Part shown: piece by piece, positions 1-12,566 of the stretch
Layout of the letters: each line of letters starts with the position of its first letter
Numbering within the stretch: position 1 is the first letter of the stretch
NCBI GenBank assembly: GCA_008973525.1
Contig: WACJ01000335.1
Coordinates: 1 to 64,000, forward strand
From: Stenopsyche tienmushanensis
Taxonomy: Eukaryota; Arthropoda; Insecta; Trichoptera; Stenopsychidae
Length of the DNA stretch: 64,000 bases
Reading direction: 5' to 3'
The notes under the pieces: model-generated
Databases searched by the model: none
What the model saw: only the letters and a program-made list of their open reading frames with translations
Told to the model about the DNA's origin: nothing
Program-made: the position numbers and the translations under genes

Positions 1-882
1 GCATCGCCGTCTTATTAGAATAGCATCAATATGATTCAATTGTGACCGTAAAAAGTCACTCAACATTGATTGGTATGCAAATGTGGCCCAATGATATCAT
101 TTGTCTAAAATATACACCAAACATAGTTTGCAACTGTATGCCTGTACCATGTTGAAATTGTGCTACCTTCTACTAAAAACAGATGGCTTATGTCAACATT
201 ATACAGTGCTGACATCTAGGCGTCGCATTTGGATGTCCCTTTATAATGACAACAATTGATATAGATTAGAATTATAAACAATGACGCTCGCTCGAACATC
301 GTCACTGTGACACGTTCCCGATTAGAGAGAGATATCAGCGTCGCTCGCGTTCGTGACATATCTGGGATGGGCAAAATAAACAAACGAGCGGGCTTAATTT
401 TTTCCTAGTTATCCATGCACTCCTGGATGAAAGCGAGATTAGGTTATCGGAATGCGGATAAAAAAAATCGATACGAAGCCTAGAACGTAACGCGAGCAGT
501 GGATATGCGTCAAAGGCGCAATAAGAAGTAAGCGGCGAAGAAAACAACGTGGAGAAAAGGGCCGAGGGCGGCTTCCGTGTTGACGGAAGAGCCAGAAGCT
601 GGATACCGACCTTGGCGGAGACGCAGCCGGAGACGGACGATACCGCGAAAGCACCGGCCTGGACCTGCCCCTGTGGCTGGCCGAGTCGACGTCCGCGCCG
701 TTTTGAGACATAATTCCAAAATAGATCGATGAAACACTGGCGGGATATTCGGGCACCCGAAAAAAGAAAGTCAAGCTCGGACCATCCTCCGCGAAAGAGC
801 GCACGCGAACGAAGAGCGACGCGACCGCGACGAACCACCTCGACTGATCGACCGCGCGATTAAATTCGCGAACTTTACTTAC

Positions 883-1010
883 CGCTGTTGGTGTCCAGTT
901 CGGGAAAGGCGACGAGGATATCGGCCACCGGAAGCAGATAGCAGATAGCAGTCAGCAGAACACCGCATCACCGCACCACCGCACCACCAGACCGCACATG
1001 GAACAACAAG
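883..1010 (-). other. Candidate minus-strand first (5' UTR) exon with splice donor
   Basis: A GC-rich, CpG-rich stretch covers about 300-1200. On the minus strand it contains the near-perfect donor AACAGCG|GTAAGTAAAG, with the exon ending at 883. Three reading frames run into the donor, and none has a convincing start and protein-like composition, so I read this as a 5' UTR or mostly non-coding first exon of a gene continuing beyond the left edge. The upstream limit of about 1010 is a guess. It may share a gene with the similar donor at 9047 as alternative first exons. Only the donor is directly seen; the rest is inference. Confidence 0.35.
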
Positions 1011-1601
1011 CACACCGCAGAGTTAGCCCCCGTCCTCGACGAAGATCGTCCACTCTTCCGACCGATCCGACGGTCCGCCACCGTCTCTCCTCATCACAAC
1101 AATCGACCATTGCGCCTCCAAACGCACACCCACTTCCGAGAAGCGATAACACTCTTAAAATGGAAAAAAGGACATTCCATCGCAATCGATCTAAAAACAT
1201 TCACCAAACATAGAAAGCGAAGCGCCGATTAGTCCGTCTCTCTTCAGGTCTTCGAAGCACGACAACCGCAAATTAGCTCACACTCGGAATATACCTGCAC
1301 ATATTCCGGCAATTATAAAACTGACATAAGCTGACAATGTAAATAATCAATAGCGTTCGCTCAAATAATTACTCGTCGAAAGCTTTCCATCCGATCACAA
1401 AGCGCAAAGAGCGACAGTCTGTCAACCGGCTGTCCGAATTCAATCCGAGAAAGCAATTTCGATTATCCTTCGACAATCTAACAGTCGCACCTCTTTTCAA
1501 TCGTTCATCCGATCGTCTCGACACACGATCAGATCGTTAGGCATTCCGAGCGAAATGCTCAACCCTTTGATAAGTATGCACTCACATGTTGAGTGTAGTG
1601 A

Positions 1602-1690
1602 ATCCAATCCCGGGATCCCGGACAGTTTTAGGTACTTAAGAATCCCGGGATTAGAAAACGTAATCCCGAAAATCCCGGGATTGAAATTTT
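1602..1690. repeat. Cluster of CCCGGGA palindromes
   Basis: Within about 90 bases there are three copies of a CCCGGGAT core and a fourth degenerate TCCCGA. Two copies (1641-1652 and 1671-1682) are perfect 12-base palindromes, AATCCCGGGATT. The surrounding DNA is AT-rich and non-coding. It looks like the end of a dispersed repeat, but no second copy is present in the window. Confidence 0.5.
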
Positions 1691-1740
1691 TATCTAACAG
1701 AAATCGTACACCTCAACAACAAGATGAAGGCCACTAAATC

Positions 1741-3900
1741 GAGACATTCCCGACGAAATCTGGACGCTTGGAAAGAGTGGCGTAACTACTAATTGGCGAA
1801 CTTAGGCGACGCCCAGGGGCAGTGACTGTCTAACCTATGTATACATATATAGCGTACATGTATGTTTTTCAAATTGTTATAGTAACCTTTCCCTACCGGT
1901 GATGTATTTACTACACTTCGACGAATAATGGGAATATCGATATGAAATATAATAGATACGGGCTTCAGAATTTTTGTATCGAATTTTGGCTCGGGATTGG
2001 ATTTCCTAGTTGAATGTACACTCTACTCTTTTTGTGTGACTTTTTTTAAAAATAAATTATTTCATAAAGAGTACGCATCGAGATATTTTGGATAAAATAG
2101 GAAATACGACCACGCCCTATATTCTGGTATAGATTTTTGAAAAAAATATTCCGCTTTTTTATGCATTTTTCCAATTTTTTGACTTATATATTCTCCAAAG
2201 GAATTTCCAAAATTCTACTACTTACGGAGTTATAGCTATTTTAGTGAGGCGGCAACTTGGTCGATCCTATCATAATGAAATATTTTAACGCGTTTTTATC
2301 GAAACTACTTTTTTCAACACGGTTGACATCATATCTCGAGTTTTTATTAATTAATTTACTTCAATCTAGGTACGAATCTTTTCTATGTAATCCTCTTTTA
2401 TTTTCAACTATTTTTAAAAAAAATTAAAACTGACAAAATAAGACCAAAAAATGATTTAACCGGTTTTTTTTTAAACAGTCGCCATTTTGTAGTTTATTTA
2501 TTTTTTGAGTTAGGGACTAAAGTGACATTTACTAATTATAAATATTGTTGGAAAGAGAAAACCTACACAGAACAATAATGACATTTGACACTGGGTATCC
2601 GAAGATGAGCGCGATTTTGAGTCATTTCAAAAATCGTAACGAAAATTATCATACAGAGATGATGGTTGATATGTTGTATTTTAATTGCGATATTGTTTTC
2701 CTATTTTTTTAACTTTATTTTTTTATGCGATTTTGAATATATTTTATATAGCTGTTTCAAAGTTATGCGGGTTTTAAAATCCATTGAAAGCATCTTAATT
2801 TTTTCCATGTAAGCCATAGCTTTTTTTGTGCGATTTTCCGCGGAACGCATCTACCGCACAAAAAAGGTATAAGTGTACATCCCATTTCCAATACAATTAG
2901 TACTGAAAGTGATCCTATTTGAGACATTATTATCTCGATCTCGAACTTGATCAAATATATTCATTTGTTACTAAAATTGAAGACACACATAAGACGTTAT
3001 TTTGACCTTTCCAAAACATTTGGAAAGAAAAAAATCAAAAAAATAACTCACTCTTAGAACGTATGCGCTACAAAATTTAACTGAAGAATCAAAGGGTTAA
3101 CATACATCACCGACAATATAATAAAATATAGAATAGCTTTAAAAAAAAATGAAAATTTCCATCAAAAAGTGCACATCATGCCATTTGAAGACATCCAGAG
3201 ACTGGGACTCTGAAGGACAGAAAAATACCGGACCGCCCAAAATCTACTACATATGCAAATTGAATTTATACGGACTTTATTATATATAACTGGGGAATTT
3301 TAAGTTTTGTGCCAAATATTAAGCGTTTCGGCTTATAACAATTTGCCTCATGAATCTATCATCATGCAAATATAGACTAAATCCATATCAAAAAGCGGTG
3401 TTTAGCATTCATCGTGTATTTTAAGCCCCGAGATTGACATCGATGAATTGTCCAGCTACCATATTTGCATCAAACGTCGACTGTCGAACAATAAACATCC
3501 AATCATTTAATACGAATGCCATATTCAAATAACAATACATAACGGAAAACTGTGCTAGAATTTTGACCCGAAAACGCGCAAATCGAATGCCGCACAAATA
3601 GAGGCACTGATTATAATCAAAAAATACGAATGCGTTCAAGACGTTTTTCCAGAAACGAAGGCTTTCCAGAATCGTGGAAAACGCGCCTGATGAAAAATGG
3701 ATAACATACCGATTCCTGAAGGGTTGGATTTCCTCGGGCGAATCCGTCTATCCGCGATTGTTGTTGTATCGGAAATGGTTGATAATTTTAGCACACACCA
3801 AAATATACGTTATGGAAGGCGTTTCTTTTGCGCAGAGCGATGTTTGGATAGCATTTCCCTGGGGATGCCTGAATTCACAATGCTCACTGGGTGTAATTAT
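1741..3900. other. AT-rich stretch without a gene, with repeat pieces
   Basis: No open frame with protein-like character is seen. 1850-2030 resembles the internal part of the hAT-like family also found at 42350-42450 and, inverted, at 59700-59830 (shared track: TTTACTACA, AATAT, GATATGAAATATAATAGAT, CAGAATTTTT). About 2955-3110 shares segments with 10800-10960 and 29690-29882. About 3350-3640 weakly resembles 36770-36960. The rest shows only A/T runs. Confidence 0.5.
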
Positions 3901-4560
3901 TTGACGATTTGTGAACGATCGCGATCGATTAGGCACGAACGTCTCGCGATCCGACTATTTTTACGAAGAAGAAAGAGTATCGATTTCGGGGTCGCGTTCC
4001 GCAGCCCTGACGATCGTATCGCATGATGCGTCTTCCATTACTGACGTCGACGAGCACAATTTTCCGAAACTCCGCCCGAATTATACGATTTGCGTATATG
4101 GTGAGAGTCGAAGCAAAACGCGAAATTCCCATAGACTCTGTTCCTACACTGGAGCGGGGGAACGAGAGACCGCGAGACGAGGGTATCGGACGTTAAATGC
4201 GGGAAAGCTCACGCGAAAATCTGGCGGCAGTGCAGACCGTCTCCATGACGACGCCGCGGCCGCAGCAGAACAGAGCGCAACGATGCAGAGAGTCCAGGAT
4301 CAGGTTCCGCGAAGGACTGAGCCTCGTCCAGGGTTGTGCTCGTGTCCGACTACTTGCGTCATCGCTCTGCCATTCAAATTCATGTCTGCACGCTCCATAC
4401 GCGGACCGTCCTTAACCCGGGAGTGCCCGCAGACACTGCCATCTTCGAAATTCCATTTGAAAACCTTCACACGATACTACCGAATATCTGCATTCCTCCA
4501 AACGCTAAAACGCGACCGGACTCACTCTACGACCTGAGCAAGTCTTCGCATTTTCAGGAC
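3900..4560. other. GC-rich patch, possible unrecognised exon or promoter
   Basis: This block is clearly richer in G+C and CpG than its flanks and holds overlapping open frames on both strands (for example 3911-4537, plus, 208 codons). None matches a family I know, and the frames are Arg/Ser-rich as expected from composition alone. A donor-like ATATG|GTGAGAG lies at 4101 on the plus strand. It may be an unmethylated promoter region or a first exon; coding status is unresolved. Confidence 0.25.
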
Positions 4561-4779
4561 CACTCGCCGCTCCAATCTATCGATTCATAGTCATACAAGA
4601 TCGCAGCACCCTTGGATGACTTCAATCTTCGATCAACATTTTCCATTAAAAATCCATGGAAAACTATAAAAACCAATTTTCTAGCTGACTGTCAATCGAT
4701 CAAACAGAATGCTCGAACTTATAAAACAAGCTTCTTTTTAACGCTGCTCTACTACAAGAAAAATTATTGCGTTGAACGA

Positions 4780-4950
4780 CAGAGCCGTAACGAGGGCATG
4801 AAGCGCTTGCGTGTCTGTCCGGTCCGCTTTTCGGATCGCTGCCATTACGAATGAGCGCCTCGCGATTGAACGCCAACCCAAACATACCTACAGAACGATT
4901 AACAACTCTCATTACAAAACGAAGTTGTCCGAAGAAGACTAATCGGATGG
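4780..4950 (-). repeat. hAT-like repeat fragment (reverse orientation)
   Basis: It begins with the terminal-repeat sequence CAGAGCCGTAACGAGGG, then the GGTCCGCTTTTCGGATCG hairpin, a short shared frame read on the minus strand, and the tract ending near CGAAGTTGTCCGAAGAAGAC. The same order recurs inverted at 59637-60330 and 62890-63260. The other end of this copy is not found nearby. Confidence 0.6.
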
Positions 4951-6109
4951 GTTGTTTAACTTTTACAATTGGTTGAAAACTTGGAACGGCGAGCGCTACA
5001 TATCGACGATAAGCAACTTCTCGTGGACATAATTGGACGATATGCGGTTTCAACATCCAGCGCATACCACGATAGACATTCTGCACGAGCGATTTGAGAA
5101 AAAAAATAAGTGTTTCATCAGAATGTTTAAACCAATCGAACTGAAGTCAATCTTCAAGCATACATAGAATCGGTTTCTTCCAACAAATCCATGCATTGAT
5201 TACGAAGAAAAAGGACCTTTTTAATGACTTTGTTCGTTCTGACATATGGATGACACGATCCTCGGCGATATCTAGGAGCATCGATTATGGGATTGGTATA
5301 TGTTCATGCAAAAAATACTTGTACGAAAAGGGGAAATCCCCTGGCTGACGGCCAATAGAATAGGCATAATTTTCATGCCTTTTTAGCGAACTTTATCAAT
5401 GTCGCCATTGTTTCATATTCGCTGTGCAGCAACAAGTTATCTTCGCAAAGCAACAATTCAGATTGTCTTATCACATTCATGTTTTATGATCATTGCAGTA
5501 TTCCCGGATCTTCCACGTCTGAAATCTGTCTCGAATCATATTCGTTGATGCAAGGAAGATTTCTTGAAGGATTTAAAAAAAAATCATTGGGCCTATCAAA
5601 ATACCGATCTGATGCATCGATCGTTTCGATTGTCCATCTGTCCATGGTCTTTTGAACTTCCAGTGGGTAATTGAATTTCGAAGTACCGGACGCAGGTGAA
5701 AAGTGCGAGTCCCAACACGGTTGGACAGCCCTAAAAGCAATTTAACAGAGGCAAACTAACGACGTTAGCAGAGTGGAACAGCTCACATGGCAAAAGACAT
5801 CATACGACACCAAGGTAAAATGTCTCGACATGCGAACGACGATAAGATAGGAATTCTCTGACAATTAGTACTCTTCAACTTGACCTCCATACTGGCTCGT
5901 TATCCAGTAATCACTAATTTGTAACTATCGGAGAGCACTTAAAATTTCGAACTCCTATCTCGTCGATTGACACAAAATCGACTTCTAATGCCTTCTTCCT
6001 AAGGTGACTTATATTTTATTTTGTAAAATATAGTCAATCAAACATTGGATTCTCTTTAAAAATTATGGATATAGAAATGAAACCGATAAGCGGTAAAACC
6101 ATTATTTTG
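4951..6109. other. Stretch without a recognised gene
   Basis: No protein-like frame is seen. Around 5160-5700 the sequence is less AT-rich and has the look of a decayed transposase read on the minus strand, but no diagnostic motif survives, so I do not assign it. Confidence 0.35.
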
Positions 6110-6540
6110 CAACTGGGCTTGGGGGCGCAAAACGCAGAATACCGACCCGGTCGAGAGATGTGCATGGTTTTTATTTTACTCAACCATTCTCTTTTACATG
6201 AACCAACACTGATTGACTCTGTTCGTTTTATAATATATGCTATGTTCAAGTATGGCATCCGATCGCGAGCCGCTCATTCGTTATATCAGCGGTCCGAAAA
6301 GCGGACCGATTGAGCATACAAACCTTATTGCCACTCCGTCCTCTTTTGGGGCTGTTTGCGTCATTTTCTATGATCTGTACGATCACAGAAGCAACGTAGC
6401 GTCTAGATACTTTCTATCATAGTATTTTTTTACAACAGTAACTACCATCTATATTTTAGGTCGGGTACTTTTGGGACTATCTTTGTATATTATTTTAAAT
6501 CATGCATTATAATAGTATTCAATATATAGCATACAAAATG
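6110..6540 (+). repeat. hAT-like repeat copy with hairpin and short frame
   Basis: The internal marker GGCGCAAAACGCAGAATACC and the GGTCCGAAAAGCGGACCG hairpin are present, followed by TTTTAGGTCGGGTACTTTTG near 6460. A short frame starting about 6249 reads M-A-S-D-R-E-P-L-I-R and continues through the hairpin. The same marker order is found at 37530-38004 and 41732-42641. Neither terminal repeat is visible, so this copy is truncated. Confidence 0.6.
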
Positions 6541-8900
6541 TACGGGTGCCTATCGTATGTGACATAATTATAACAGAGTTGGATCGGGGAATCCCCTGAT
6601 CAATCCCATAAACAACGAATTGAGTATTCGGCTGTACGCATCCATAGAGGTTGGAAAGATGTGATTTCAACGTAAATCAACGTAGAAAGCGACCCGTTTA
6701 CGTTGAAATACCTTCAATTAATCAGTCATATTATATTGGTCACCCATGTGATAAATCTAAAATTATAGATATTTTCTAGAGAGAAATTACTATAAACAAA
6801 TTGTAAATTCTCAGCCCCTATTTAGGGGAAGCTGAAATAATTAAAGAGAAGTCATAAACTGTGCTAGAAAATAAGTTTATAATACAAATAAAAATCACAA
6901 ATGAATCATCCAAAGCAAAACCGAAAACTGGTAAAACCGCTATTTTTCCTGGAACAAAAACCGTAGTTGAACAAATATAAATGTTAGGAACGTAACCGAA
7001 ACCAAAACGAAAAAAATAACAGTTCGAAGCCCCGTTAAAAAGTATTGCAACCGTATGCAAATCAGTAGACACGACTGGCCTAAAAATATACTCCAAAGCA
7101 TCCTGAAAACACTTTAAAAATACCTTTGGAGGAATTCCCTTTGGAGCAAATGGCCCGTTAAGTTTTAAAACTTCTTCCTTCGTTAAATATTTCAACTCAA
7201 AAAACAACAACTCATGATTATTTGTCCTCGTTGGATTTAGTTCAAGTATTTTAAAAGAATTTTATATCTCCACGTTCCTATCGATGGGGAAAATATGAAT
7301 AAATAAAAGACGTGGAAAGATATCGACACTCAGTCTACGACTATCATATTTAGATGCGTCACCTCAGTATAAAAATGTAATATATTTCCATCTATATTTA
7401 CACATTCAAAAGAATCATATCAGGCTTTCCGAAAAACATACATCAATTGAACGGCAATTCAAGGAAAAAATATATATATTTTGTATATTAATCTTTGCAG
7501 AATTGACTCGTGCTTAATAGCAATATTAAATAGCAAAATGTCTTCTTGGGGGGAAATTTTCTGAAAGATTCAGCCGAGTCATCAAAATATTACTCATTAT
7601 ACAAATATAAAAGATCTTAAACCGACTATGAAAATGTTTTTAAAGCATATTTTGATTACAATAAATTTACAACGGGCATTCAAATATCCTCAAAAATGAT
7701 GATGGATTCTTCTCCATGACACTAGATAGCGAACTTGTCAAGCCGCACGAAATACATTAGCGAAGAAAACTTTTACGTATGAAATATTTGTCCCTAGAGA
7801 ATTTTCCCTCGCTCCTGTGAGACAAAAACCAGCGTAAAATACATTCATATCGTCGGTGCAGTTTGAAATTCATCGTACAACACAAATTTATATCTTCGAT
7901 ACGCAACGAGAATCTAAAACGAGAAACAATACATTAGTATAATTTTTAAATTGCGCGACGGGCACGGCCGGGTTGAATACATTAACAATCGATAATAGAA
8001 TAACAGTTTCGATCGGACATTGTCATTTTTATTGGCCAATTAAACTATGCATCAAAAGGAAGAAATCGAATTAACGGACAACCGTTACGACGATAATTGT
8101 CAGTCGTCGAAGTGCAAAACCGTCGCTATAAAATATGAAATCGTTGCATTTTAAAGCGTATCAAAATTACGATTAAGCGCATTTGTCGGATTGTGGTTAA
8201 CCGAAACGCGTAGAATATGTATATATTTATTGTACTTATCAGTGTAAATATTGTACGCAGCTCACTGTGTATTATTCAATTTAATAATATTAGATATGTT
8301 CTAAGAATAAGTTCATATTTATGCGCGTGAACTAAATATATAAATTTATACGTGTAATACGCAGAAGAAATGTTTGTCATTTGAAATACGGATATTGCTC
8401 GGTAATAGATCATAAATATTTTATTTAACGCGTTTAAAAAATTATAATATTTCTGGATTTAAAAAATGTTTTTCAACGGTAATATGAATGTTTGTATGAT
8501 AAAAATTATGGCATTAAAAGCACATTATTTTTATTCAATTTTTAAATTAGTATTGCAATGCCGATTTGATACAAAATCAAATGATTGATGCATTTAGGTC
8601 AAATCTCGATTATTTTTTTGGGACAATTTTTATAGCTCAGGTTTGTCAGATTCGTCTCAGTTTTTAAATGGTATTAAAAAATGGTCGATAAAATAATGGG
8701 AATCTCAAGAAAGATGCCAAGTTTAGTAATCGATCGTCGTCTTCGAGCGTGAGGCTATATTTATTTATAGGAGCGCAAAGAATCCGCGAAAAGTGACAGT
8801 AGGCCGCGAAACGCGACCGCGGCCGTCGTCCCTTGAATAATCTGATTTTGCGAAAACATTTACAACCGGTCGGCGTCGAATACGAAAGCGAATTGCGCTC
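6541..8900. other. AT-rich stretch without a gene
   Basis: No supported coding frame. The minus-strand frame at 6818-7210 (130 codons) lacks recognisable motifs and protein-like conservation signals. G+C and CpG rise gradually from about 8700 toward the candidate first exon near 9.1 kb, as expected for an upstream or intronic promoter flank. Confidence 0.4.
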
Positions 8901-9046
8901 GAGAAAAATGGGCGCGAAAACGATTCACAACCAGAGCGAAGAATGTTTGACGTCGTCCGTTAATTTTGACAGGCGCGTTTGAATGGCGGTGGGGGCGACG
9001 ACGCAGAGGCGCGCGGAAGCCAGAAAAACAGAGGGCGGATCCTCAC

Positions 9047-9245
9047 CTGAGCGCTGCATGTCTGGCGGGCGCGGGGCGGGGAAGGCTGGGGGCGCGACGG
9101 CTCGGTCGGCTGGGGCGCGGGCTCGGGGCCGTCAGTGCTGTGGGCAGGGCCCGATTTGCCCCGGGAAGCGCCGATTGATTTTTGAATATGCGTCCTTGCG
9201 GCCGACGGAGGCAACGGCGATCGGCCCGCCCCGACTCCCTGCACG
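9047..9245 (-). other. Candidate minus-strand first exon with splice donor and ATG
   Basis: A very GC-rich island (about 8960-9260) on the minus strand ends in the excellent donor GCGCTCAG|GTGAGGATCC, exon end 9047. An ATG at 9059 would encode only Met-Gln-Arg-Ser before a phase-1 junction. A longer frame from 9244 (rich in Pro, Ala, Ser) also runs into the donor in phase 0. Both are compatible with a first exon whose following exons lie at lower coordinates or beyond the left edge. No downstream partner exon could be identified, so the product is unknown. Confidence 0.4.
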
Positions 9246-9299
9246 CCCGTCTCGACCCTTCAACCCCTTGTTCGATCCCTCATCAACAACTTAAATCCT

Positions 9300-11132
9300 T
9301 ATTTTATATCAAAAAATAAACTTATTTTTATCATCAAATATAAAAACAAATTTAACAATATAATACATATCAACTTTTTTTAAAAATCCATTATTATTCC
9401 ACAATACATATTTTAATTCACATTGACGATCAACTTTAATTATATTCAATTTCAAATAAAATTTAAATTTAAAAAAATATCTTTTTAAGACAATCATAAA
9501 AACAATTAATATTAATGCATGAATTTTATTTGAATATCAATTGAATAACATCAATAAATAAAAAAATTACAATACAAATCGATTCATGGCCGTATCATAT
9601 TGCTTTAAGGCATCATTTGACAGCTAGGTTTTGGACGAATATGATCGTCTTTAGTCTTAAATTGTTATTCTTACAAAGTTCATACAAAAATGTAAATAAA
9701 TTTGCTTTGATGCTTTGATCGTAGTTTCCAATTAAAATTGACATCAACATGCATTATTTTATTATTTAAAAACGTATTTAATTCATTAATTCAAACAACA
9801 ATATTTTTAAGCGTATTCATTCAACATATACAATAAAACTTCGCTTAACCTGGAGGATACGTCATAATTCAAAGACCTAGACGAAACAGCATTGAACAAA
9901 GTCATCTTAACAAGTAAATAATGATTTTTATTTATAAAACATTCATGAAAATCAAAAAATATTGTATAAAAAAGTTTTCTTTGTAACGAGGAAATTCTGC
10001 ATATGACTCTTTTATGAAGTCATTTAACGTTGTTTGCTTTTTTTTTAATGCCAGTCTGTTTTAAACTCGTTTCTACAATTCGTTAAAATGTGTAGGTGAA
10101 TATTCTTTAATTTTACTGTGTATAAAAGTGAAAATTTAGTGTTAATTTTACATTTTTAAAAATATATCCATAAAACCTTCAAGATGTTTCTACTTGAAGG
10201 GTTGGACTTGGACTTGCGATCCAGGTGTAGGTTTTAAAATGCCTCTTTTCACTGTGCCTAGCCAAATTTGGTAAAAACCTACTAGTGCAGTTTTTATAAC
10301 CGCATATAAAGTTATTGACAACTGCTCCTAAAGATGGTTGGCTTGGAACATTTAAATGGAACTATTTCAGCAATCGTGATAACACATTGTCCACTTATCG
10401 AAAGTCCAGGATCGTACGAGATATTTTTGGTTCTTCGTCATAAACAGTGGCATTTACTTGGTTTTGTCCTCAGTCCGTCGGTCTATCTCCGGAACTCATC
10501 CACTTCTTTGAGTAATTCCTGACATTATTTCTATGTGACTCTGTGTATTTATTATTCATTTTAAACTGATAGCCCCATTTTTTTCTCATGACTTATTAAC
10601 ACATTATATGCGGGAGACGGAGATTACAGTCCTCGGCGTGCCACTCGTACATGAATCCAAATGCATTTTCAAGATCTATCCAGCAGACTCATTTGCCGTT
10701 TATGTGTTCTGGTACAGTGTTGTGTTCCAGGCTTTCAGAAATACTGATGAAGAACCCTTTCTGGTGGTTAGACCTGAAATATCTATCGTTGATCATAAAT
10801 TGTATCATTTTTGTTTGATTTTATTGATATACAAGTTTGATTCATGCTGCATATTCCTGAGAGAAAAGTGGATTTATGTGGAGGATAAGTGATGGACATA
10901 CAAATACATATAGCATTTATGTTAAACTCAATTTAAAATTAACTCGCTAATAAAAGGATTAAGAAAAGTTGAAAAGACTCATCAGTGCAATAATTCTTTA
11001 ATATCCTTCGTATTTTTATCATTCTACCTTTTTTCATTAGCTTCTTCTTTAAGTGGCGTAATACCAAAATAGTGTTAAGCGAGGTCTTACTGTATTTAAT
11101 CATTTTCGTATAATATTGCTTCTTTTTATAGA
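9300..11132. other. AT-rich intergenic stretch
   Basis: 9300-10180 is extremely AT-rich with long A/T runs and no protein-like frame. 10180-10900 has two short plus-strand frames (10334-10522 and 10608-10892) of no recognisable family. Part of this tract (about 10800-10960) recurs in intron 5 of the CLPTM1L-like gene, which argues for repeat rather than gene. Confidence 0.5.
10800..10960 (+). repeat. Dispersed repeat shared with 29690-29882 and 2955-3110
   Basis: Shared blocks include TTGATATACAAGTTTGATT and a tail of the type AATTAACTC-CTAAT-AAAGG-TTA. The copies differ by substitutions and small gaps. No coding capacity is seen. Confidence 0.55.
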
Positions 11133-12364
11133 ATGTTGCGAGGTTTCTGGGAAATGCGGACAATCATTCCTGCTGTCAATCTGTTTCGAAATCGGAATTT
11201 GGTGACCAAATCCATAGCATTAACGCCTAATATAAAAGTGAGCTAAAGTCATTAAAATCATCTGGTAACATATTGTTTTTTGTATATTTATTAGCATTTT
11301 TAAAATTTTCTAGAATCCCAGAGCTATCAATTCATCACCCGTCAAGGTTGTAACCCTTCTGGGATTATTATGGCCGTTGAAAAAGGAAAAACCAAAAGAA
11401 AACGTCAAATCAGCTCAAGAAATCGTTTTAGAAAATGGACTCAAAGAAGCCGATCTAATGTTCGATAATGGACAGTTCAACGATTGCTGTGATAATCTTA
11501 AATCGTTGAAGGTATTTTACCTAAATTCATATACACAAATATTTTGCATAATGTACTTTCATAACTTGAGGACTTCCTGATTACTCCGTGTGAATAATTG
11601 TAGGGCTACCAAATAAAAACATTTTGTATTCGATGTAAAACTTTATTAAATTATATTAACATAAAAATCTAACTTTCAGGACCAATTCAACGGGAACGTT
11701 GAAATTCTTTGGCGGCTTTCTCGAGCTCTGTATCAGATGGCTTCCAAACCTGATATTGGAGAAAAAACAAAGTTAACATTAGCGAACGAAGCTTTTAACA
11801 CAATATCGGAAGCTATCAAATTAGACGATAACCACTTTGCTGTTCACAAATGGATGTCGGTCATAATAGATTTAAAAAGCTCATGCGAAGGCACATCGGA
11901 AAGAATAAAAAATTTAGAAGTCGTTAAAAAGCATATGATGGTTAATATTTAAAAAAAAATTATCAGCTAAATAATATTTTAGTTTGAAAAATAATGCATT
12001 TTTAAACGCATTTCAGAGAGCCACGGAAATAAATCCGTCCGATGCGACAACATTATACATGCTGGGCGAATGGTGTTATAGGATTGCCGATCTGCCGTGG
12101 TATCAGCGCAAAATTGCCGAAACTCTATTTGCGACTCCGCCCACATCTACTTTCGAGGAAGCTTTATCGTATTTCACGAAAGCGGAAGTCGTCGAACCGA
12201 ATTTTTACAGCATGAATTGGTTGATGCTGGGAAAGAGTTATTTGAAGCTCGGCAATAAAGACGCAGCAAAGCATTATTTAACCTTGGCGCTCTCATATCC
12301 GGCGAGAACAAACGAAGACCATCAGGCAAACAAAGAGGCACAAGAATTGTTAAAGAATTTATAA
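11133..12364 (+). CDS. RMDN1: Regulator of microtubule dynamics protein 1-like (RMDN/FAM82 family)
   Basis: Four exons with GT-AG introns: 11133-11237, 11314-11511, 11680-11940 and 12017-12364; 303 residues. All junctions keep phase 0. The start at 11133 gives an N-terminus rich in Arg, Asn and hydrophobic residues without acidic clusters, plausible for mitochondrial targeting. The family is a TPR-like helical-repeat protein. Diagnostic segments here are LEANGL-type LENGLKEADLMFDNGQF, the WRLSRALYQMA helix, ATEINPSDATTLYMLGEWCY and a C-terminal MLGKSYLKLGNK repeat. Vertebrate RMDN proteins associate with microtubules and mitochondria; the biochemical role is poorly defined. The length equals the family's usual ~300 residues. 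It is convergent with mRpL42, stop codons about 200 bases apart. The junction before ATEINP uses donor ATG|GTTAAT, which is weaker than the rest. Confidence 0.93.
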
Positions 12365-12469
12365 TAAATTTATGCATAATTCAAATAATACAAAATATAT
12401 TTGAATGGGTTTTTTTTAGTTTTATATGTAATCAATATGAAAATGTTATATTATTATACTATTTATATA

Positions 12470-12475
12470 AATAAA
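12470..12475 (+). terminator. Poly(A) signal of the RMDN1-like gene
   Basis: AATAAA about 105 bases after the RMDN1-like stop codon, in an A/T-rich trailer. It lies about 30 bases from the opposite-strand signal of mRpL42, so the two transcripts probably overlap at their 3' ends. Confidence 0.6.
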
Positions 12476-12501
12476 AAATGTACTCTTTTATAAATTGTAG
12501 T

Positions 12502-12507
12502 TTTATT
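12502..12507 (-). terminator. Poly(A) signal of mRpL42
   Basis: Minus-strand AATAAA 60 bases beyond the mRpL42 stop codon, sitting within the likely 3' end zone of the convergent RMDN1-like gene. Confidence 0.55.
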
Positions 12508-12566
12508 TACGGAAACAATATAAACAATAATCAGATGATTGAATGAAATACCCACCATATAATATA

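Noticed and set aside
335..838. Minus-strand 167-codon frame as a gene
   Set aside because: Ser/Arg/Leu-rich without motifs; it lies just past the splice donor at 883 and is more likely intron or 5' flank of a CpG-rich promoter.
3697..4026. Plus-strand 109-codon frame as a gene
   Set aside because: No family resemblance, no splice partner; composition follows the local GC-rich block.
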